Below are positions 12,693 to 16,232 of a stretch of DNA of 16,232 nt, piece after piece (within the stretch, counting starts at the first letter, position 1; every line of letters begins with the position of its first letter). Where the stretch lies: assembly GCA_035628035.1 (NCBI GenBank), contig DASPKS010000121.1:1-16232 (forward strand), given 5' to 3'. The notes below the pieces were generated by a model, which made no database searches, was not told the DNA's origin, and saw nothing but the letters and a program-made list of their open reading frames with translations. The position numbers were made by a program, and so were the translations under genes. This stretch comes from DASPKS01 sp035628035. GTDB lineage: Bacteria; Bacteroidota; Rhodothermia; Rhodothermales; Rubricoccaceae.

Positions 12693-13313
12693 ATGGCGAA
12701 GAAAGGCAAGAAGCGCGCGCCGACGACACCGGACGACCTTGCGGGGCGCGCACGCGAGGTGTGGCTCGCCGGGCTCGGCGCGCTCCAGGCCGCGCGTAAG
12801 GGCGGCGCTGGGCAGTTCGACGCGCTCGTAGAACGGGGGGCGCGCCTGCGCCACGAAGCCGCCGACGGGGTCGAGCGTGCGCTGGAGCGGCTCGACCACG
12901 CGCGCGAGGCAGCGCTCCACGCGGCGAGTGAGGGGGGGAAGGCGGCCGGGAAGAAGGCGGCCCGCGCGGCCGGCGCGCTAGGCGAGCGCATCGAGGCGAC
13001 CGTCGAGACGGCGCTCCGCGAGGCGGGCGTGCCGAGGCGAAAAGAGGTCCACCGTCTCCGCGAGGAGATCGAGGCGCTCCGGAAGCGGGTGGCCCGCCTC
13101 GCCGGCCCGACCCTCGAAACGGCCGAACTGCACGTCGTTCCGCGCGATGGCGGCTGGATCGTCGAGGGCGAGGGTGCCTCCGCCGACCTACACGCGACGA
13201 AGAAGCTCGCGCTCGTAGCCGCGCGCCGGCTCGCCCGCGCGCAGGCGCCCTGCCGCCTCGTCGTCCACAAGAAGGACGGCTCGGAAGGCGAGACGCTCCT
13301 GTACGAGGCCTAG
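12693..13313 (+). CDS. Phasin-like granule protein fused to a DUF2188-like domain
   Basis: The 206-residue product begins with a basic lead (MAKKGKKRAP). The phasin signature AREVWLAGLGALQAARK (20-36) follows, then FDALVERG and a long Ala/Glu/Arg helix with a Lys-Ala rich stretch (80-97). The PhaF/PhaI-like closing coiled coil GVPRRKEVHRLREEIEALRK is at 112-131. Phasins coat polyhydroxyalkanoate or other lipid inclusions. The last 60 residues are different: HVVPRDGGWIVEGEGAS, then ATKKLALVAARRLAR and CRLVVHKKDGSEGE. This matches the DUF2188 pattern (HVVP..GGW.V, a helix with Lys, then VVH..DG). The fusion is unusual. The neighbouring acyltransferase, encoded tail to tail, suggests a role at neutral-lipid granules; no PHA synthase is in the window. 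The ATG follows a TACCTT element. Confidence 0.8.
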   Translation: MAKKGKKRAPTTPDDLAGRAREVWLAGLGALQAARKGGAGQFDALVERGARLRHEAADGVERALERLDHAREAALHAASEGGKAAGKKAARAAGALGERIEATVETALREAGVPRRKEVHRLREEIEALRKRVARLAGPTLETAELHVVPRDGGWIVEGEGASADLHATKKLALVAARRLARAQAPCRLVVHKKDGSEGETLLYEA

Positions 13314-14656
13314 CGGCCGGGCACGCCCACGAACGTCCGCGCGAGGTCGGCAAACTCCGTCTCGAACCCGCGCACGAGCGCCCACGGGTCGGCCACGAGG
13401 TTGGCGTCCGCGGCGATGCCGAGGCGGACCGTGCCGGCGTAGCTGATGAGGCTCACGCCGAGCCCGATGTCGCCTGCCTGGGGGACCCAGAACATCAGCG
13501 CGCCCACGGGCACGCCGAGGAGGTGGACCGTCTCCGTCGGCCCCGGCACGTTCGTCATCACCGCCGACGCCTTCGAACTGAACATCCGCACGACCTGGCG
13601 GTGCGCCCAGCGCGGCGCGCGCCCGATGCTCTGGAGGATGCCGTACGTCACGGCCGGCTCCTCCGACGCCTTGATCGCGTCCATCCGCTCCTTCAAGACC
13701 ACCAGCCGCTCGACGGGGTCCTCAACGCCCACCGGGAGCGCGAGGAAGACGAGCCCGAACGCGTTCCCCAGCTCGAACGCCCGCTCCGGCGGGCGCACGT
13801 TGAACGGGACAGCGGCGCGGACCTCTACGCCGGCCGTCGGCTCGTTGCGGGCGTCGAGGTAGCGGCGGAGCGCGCCGGTGGCGGCGGCGAGGAGCACGTC
13901 GTTCACCTTTGCCCCCGCCGCTCGCCCGACGGCCTTGGCGGTGTCGAGCGCGACGGGCTGCGACCACGCCGCGCGCTTCCGCGGCGTGACGCCTTCCTTG
14001 AAGACGGTCTCTGAGTCACGACCCATGAGGAGGAGGTGACCAAGCGAGCGCGACACCCGGCCGCCGGTGCGGAGGCGCTCCCCGAGGTGACGCGGGCGCG
14101 TGAGGAGGTCAGCCGTCTCGCCGAGGGCCCCCTTGACCGTTCGCGCCACTCGCTGCCGGAGCGGCGCCGGCTCGCGGCGGCCTTTGATCCGGGTAGGGTC
14201 CCAGTGCTCGTCGGCCAGCGAGAGGAGCACGTGGATGAGCGCGATGCCGTCGGCGACGCAGTGGTGGATGCGTACGATGAGGGCCGACCCCTTCCCGAAG
14301 CGCTCGACGAGGTGGATCGTCCACGGCGCGATGGAGAAGTCGAGCGGTGTGCTCATCAGCTCGCTTACGGCCGCCTCCAGGTCGGACTGCCCGCCGGGCG
14401 ACGGGAGCTGCAGGGGAAGGAGGTGCGCGTCGAGGTTGAAGGGGGACTCCAGCGTCCAGCGCGGGACGCGCCCCTGCGGGTCGTCGATGTAGGAGCGGAA
14501 TCGGTCGAAGAGGAGGAGCCGCTGCTCCACCAGCCGCTCGAGCGTCGCCCGGTCCATCGGCGCGTCGAGCACCATCACGCCCGTGATGGTCATCGGGTTG
14601 GTGGGGGTCTCCATCCGCAGCCAGGCGACGTCGGCCGCGTTCATCGGCGTGGGCAT
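13310..14656 (-). CDS. Wax ester synthase/diacylglycerol acyltransferase (WS/DGAT)
   Basis: The 448-residue product belongs to the WS/DGAT family, which transfers acyl groups from acyl-CoA to fatty alcohols or diacylglycerol to make wax esters or triacylglycerol for storage. The catalytic HHxxxDG motif is present as HHCVADG (131-137). N-terminal NAADVAWLRMETPTNPM (6-22), VNDVLLAAATGALRRYL (251-267), VPFNVRPP (283-290), GNAFGLVFLALP (297-308) and VMTNVPGP (366-373) are family features. The length matches typical bacterial members (about 450-480). An alternative ATG at residue 5 is possible. The gene follows rlmN by 60 bases and may share its transcript. Its stop codon overlaps that of the phasin-like gene on the other strand. 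Substrate preference cannot be read from sequence alone. Confidence 0.93.
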   Translation of the reverse strand: MPTPMNAADVAWLRMETPTNPMTITGVMVLDAPMDRATLERLVEQRLLLFDRFRSYIDDPQGRVPRWTLESPFNLDAHLLPLQLPSPGGQSDLEAAVSELMSTPLDFSIAPWTIHLVERFGKGSALIVRIHHCVADGIALIHVLLSLADEHWDPTRIKGRREPAPLRQRVARTVKGALGETADLLTRPRHLGERLRTGGRVSRSLGHLLLMGRDSETVFKEGVTPRKRAAWSQPVALDTAKAVGRAAGAKVNDVLLAAATGALRRYLDARNEPTAGVEVRAAVPFNVRPPERAFELGNAFGLVFLALPVGVEDPVERLVVLKERMDAIKASEEPAVTYGILQSIGRAPRWAHRQVVRMFSSKASAVMTNVPGPTETVHLLGVPVGALMFWVPQAGDIGLGVSLISYAGTVRLGIAADANLVADPWALVRGFETEFADLARTFVGVPGR

Positions 14657-14716
14657 GGGGAGCGGAGAGCGAGGAGCGAGCCCGGAAGATCGCTCTTCTC
14701 CACGACCCGCTACGGG

Positions 14717-15832
14717 CTACGACCCGTCCACCTGGTCGAGCACGGCGAGCTGCCCGCACGCCGCCTCGATGTCCTGCCCCCGGCTGCGGCGGACGGTCAC
14801 CGTCACGCCCTCGTCCACGAGCACGCGGATGAACCGCTGGAGCCGGGCCTCGTCGGGTGAGCGGAAGGGGGTGCCCTCGACGGGGTTGTACATGATGAGG
14901 TTCACCTTGGTGGGGGCCCACCGCGCGGCCTTCGCGAGGTTGCGGGCGTCCTCCTCGGAGTCGTTCACCCCGGCGAAGAGGCAGTACTCGAACGTGATGC
15001 GGCGCTTCGTCCGCCGGTAGAAGTACGCGATGGCGTCGCGGAGCGCCTGGAGGTCGGTCTTCTCCGAGCGGTTGACGGGCATGATGGCGCTCCGCTGCAC
15101 GTCCGTGGGCGCGTGGAGCGAGACGGCGAGCCCGACGGCGGGCGCACGCCCCTCGGCCTGGTCGTCGGCGAACTGGCGGATGCGGCGGGCCAGTCCGACG
15201 GTCGAGACGGTGATGCGCTTCGGCGAGAGGCCGAGGCCATCGGGGTCGGTGAGCACCTCCGTACTCTTCACGACGGCGTCGTAGTTCTGGAGCGGCTCGC
15301 CCATCCCCATGTAGACGACGTTCGTGACGCCCTTCCCGAACCGCTCGCGCGCGAGGGCGTCGAGGTGGCGGACCTGCCCGGCGATCTGGCCGGCGGTGAG
15401 GTTCTCGGAGAACCCCATCAGGCCGGTCGCGCAGAAGTGGCACCCCATCGCGCAGCCGACCTGGCTAGAGACGCACACCGTCAGCCGCTTCGCCTCGCCG
15501 GTCTCGTCGTCGAGGTCAGGGATGAGCACGCCCTCCACGCGGCGGCCCGAGGGGAGCGCGAAGAGCACCTTGATCGTCTCGTCGCGGGCCGTCCGGCGCG
15601 TGACCTCCTGGAGCGTGCCGAGCGTGGCGGTCTCTTTGAGCTTCTCGCGGAGCGCCTTCGGGAGGTCCGTCATCTCGTCGAAGGACGCGGCGCCGCGGGC
15701 GTGGACCCACCGGAAGAGCTGGCGGCCCCGGTACCTCGGCTCGCCGAGGGTTTCGACGAACGCCCCCATTCCCTCGCGGTCGAGCGCGACGAGGTCCACA
15801 AGCGAGTGGGGCTTGAGAGCAGGCGAAGCCAT
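14717..15832 (-). CDS. rlmN: 23S rRNA (adenine2503-C2)-methyltransferase RlmN
   Basis: The 371-residue radical SAM enzyme methylates C2 of A2503 in 23S rRNA and, in E. coli, A37 of some tRNAs. The iron-sulfur cluster motif CxxxCxxC is C127/C131/C134 in GCAMGCHFCATG. The catalytic cysteines correspond to C120 (RLTVCVSSQVGC) and C359 (QDIEAACGQLA), as for C118 and C355 of E. coli. YMGMGEPLQNY, ITVSTVGL, LAVSLHAP, MPVNR and EYCLFAGVND are further signatures, and the start FRWVHARGAASFDEMTDLP is typical. The length fits the family. The ATG at 15832 is chosen; a GTG at 15844 would add four residues and cannot be excluded. A TAATTC element lies 45 bases upstream of the ATG. The WS/DGAT gene follows on the same strand. 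Confidence 0.96.
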   Translation of the reverse strand: MASPALKPHSLVDLVALDREGMGAFVETLGEPRYRGRQLFRWVHARGAASFDEMTDLPKALREKLKETATLGTLQEVTRRTARDETIKVLFALPSGRRVEGVLIPDLDDETGEAKRLTVCVSSQVGCAMGCHFCATGLMGFSENLTAGQIAGQVRHLDALARERFGKGVTNVVYMGMGEPLQNYDAVVKSTEVLTDPDGLGLSPKRITVSTVGLARRIRQFADDQAEGRAPAVGLAVSLHAPTDVQRSAIMPVNRSEKTDLQALRDAIAYFYRRTKRRITFEYCLFAGVNDSEEDARNLAKAARWAPTKVNLIMYNPVEGTPFRSPDEARLQRFIRVLVDEGVTVTVRRSRGQDIEAACGQLAVLDQVDGS

Positions 15833-15936
15833 GCACCTCGCCACGCCTCGGGCGCCCGGAGGTTCTGTCGGGCCCGCGAATTAGCCGCGAGGGCGGTCGC
15901 CTCCTGGGGGAAGGGAAGGCACGGCTCCCTAGGCCC

Positions 15937-16232
15937 TCAGGAGCCGCTGCGCGCAAATTCGAACGTGAGCGGGTTGTACGCGGCATCCCGGATGAAGAGG
16001 AGCCCGTACGCCGTCTCGCCGGGCGCCATCGTCCGCCCGAGGAGGTGCTCCTCGCGGAAGTCCTTCCGCGCGCGGCTGTTGGCCGACAGGCCGGAGCCGA
16101 TGTTGAGGGCAGCGATAGGGATCCCGATAGGGATGATGAGGGGATCATCGCCGTCGTCGCTCTGGATCGTCAGTACCAAGAGCGACCAGAGCGCGTAGGG
16201 CCACACCGTTTGGCCGCTGGCGTCCGCGGCGA
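15937..16232 (-). CDS. Unknown protein, C-terminal part (5' end beyond window)
   Basis: An open frame enters from the right edge and ends at a TGA, giving 97 residues. A hydrophobic segment near the start (VWPYALWSLLVLTI) is followed by DDGDDPLIIPIGIPIAALNIGSG, a charged stretch (NSRARKDFREEHLLGR) and a C-terminal beta-like part (PGETAYGLLFIRDAAYNPLTFEF). The last part resembles the ends of some envelope lipoproteins with a conserved Gly-rich strand, but I do not recognise a family. An in-frame GTG at 16206 exists, but the reading frame stays open upstream of it to the window edge, so it is probably internal. It is on the same strand as rlmN, 104 bases upstream of it. Confidence 0.55.
   Translation of the reverse strand, partial: AADASGQTVWPYALWSLLVLTIQSDDGDDPLIIPIGIPIAALNIGSGLSANSRARKDFREEHLLGRTMAPGETAYGLLFIRDAAYNPLTFEFARSGS

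Noticed and set aside
10590..13313. A 907-codon plus-strand open frame covering the HerA-like gene on the other strand
   Set aside because: Up to 12692 it is antisense to a gene with intact ATPase motifs, and its composition is the low-complexity pattern of a GC-rich shadow frame. Only the part from 12693 (phasin-like protein) is coding.
14685..14698. A GAAGA-GCGA-TCTTC hairpin between rlmN and the acyltransferase gene
   Set aside because: The GNRA-like loop is attractive, but a five-bp stem of this kind is expected by chance and has no supporting context.
15901..15946. A terminator between the partial gene and rlmN
   Set aside because: The CGGCTCC/GGAGCCG stem is short, overlaps the coding end of the partial gene, and has no T-tract on the minus strand.
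1..16232. CRISPR arrays, insertion sequences, integrase sites, tRNA and rRNA genes
   Set aside because: Reading all gaps between genes showed no regularly spaced direct repeats, no transposase-like coding sequence and no cloverleaf or rRNA-like segments; the gaps are all below about 140 bases.

Overview
The window is very GC-rich and densely coded, with genes on both strands and no intergenic gap above about 140 bases. The mix points to the Bacteroidota/Rhodothermota superphylum, most plausibly a high-GC Rhodothermia (Salinibacter, Rubricoccus or Rubrivirga relatives). Evidence for this is a BamA followed by tandem OmpH/Skp chaperones, a surface protein with a type IX secretion (T9SS) sorting domain, a GWxTD lipoprotein, near absence of Shine-Dalgarno sequences, and promoter-like elements resembling the Bacteroidota TAnnTTTG box. 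The taxonomy is inferred from gene content, not from a marker gene search.

Layout. 1-2412: end of bamA, then two ompH/skp-like genes (outer-membrane protein assembly). 2525-4266: panB (pantothenate synthesis) and surE (nucleotide phosphatase), separated by a large imperfect palindrome. 4280-5524: a two-helix membrane protein (-), a bcp/PrxQ peroxiredoxin (+) and a lipoprotein (-). 5659-7813: tpiA and a GWxTD lipoprotein, probably one transcript. 7847-8579: an FmdB-like protein that has lost its zinc cysteines and a second small lipoprotein (-). 8718-10403: a seven-repeat SBBP-type predicted beta-propeller with a T9SS sorting domain, ended by a near-perfect terminator. 10461-12560: an orphan HerA-type ATPase and a small membrane protein (-). 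12693-13313: a phasin-like protein fused to a DUF2188-like C-terminus. 13310-15832: a wax ester synthase/diacylglycerol acyltransferase and rlmN (-). 15937-16232: the 3' part of an unknown gene that continues past the right edge.

How the genes fit together. Most are conserved chromosomal housekeeping or envelope genes. Two themes stand out: envelope biogenesis and surface display (BamA, two Skp-like chaperones, three lipoproteins, a T9SS cargo), and a possible neutral-lipid storage pair, in which the phasin-like granule protein and the acyltransferase meet tail to tail and share the bases of their stop codons. No mobile elements, CRISPR, tRNA or rRNA were seen.

The most useful non-gene signal is a recurring YAYCYT-like hexamer. 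It lies about 23-30 bases upstream of the start codon in seven transcription units and closer in an eighth, and is a candidate -7 promoter element for this lineage. The most unusual proteins are the phasin-DUF2188 fusion and the cysteine-less FmdB protein. I found no convincing complete new multi-gene system.
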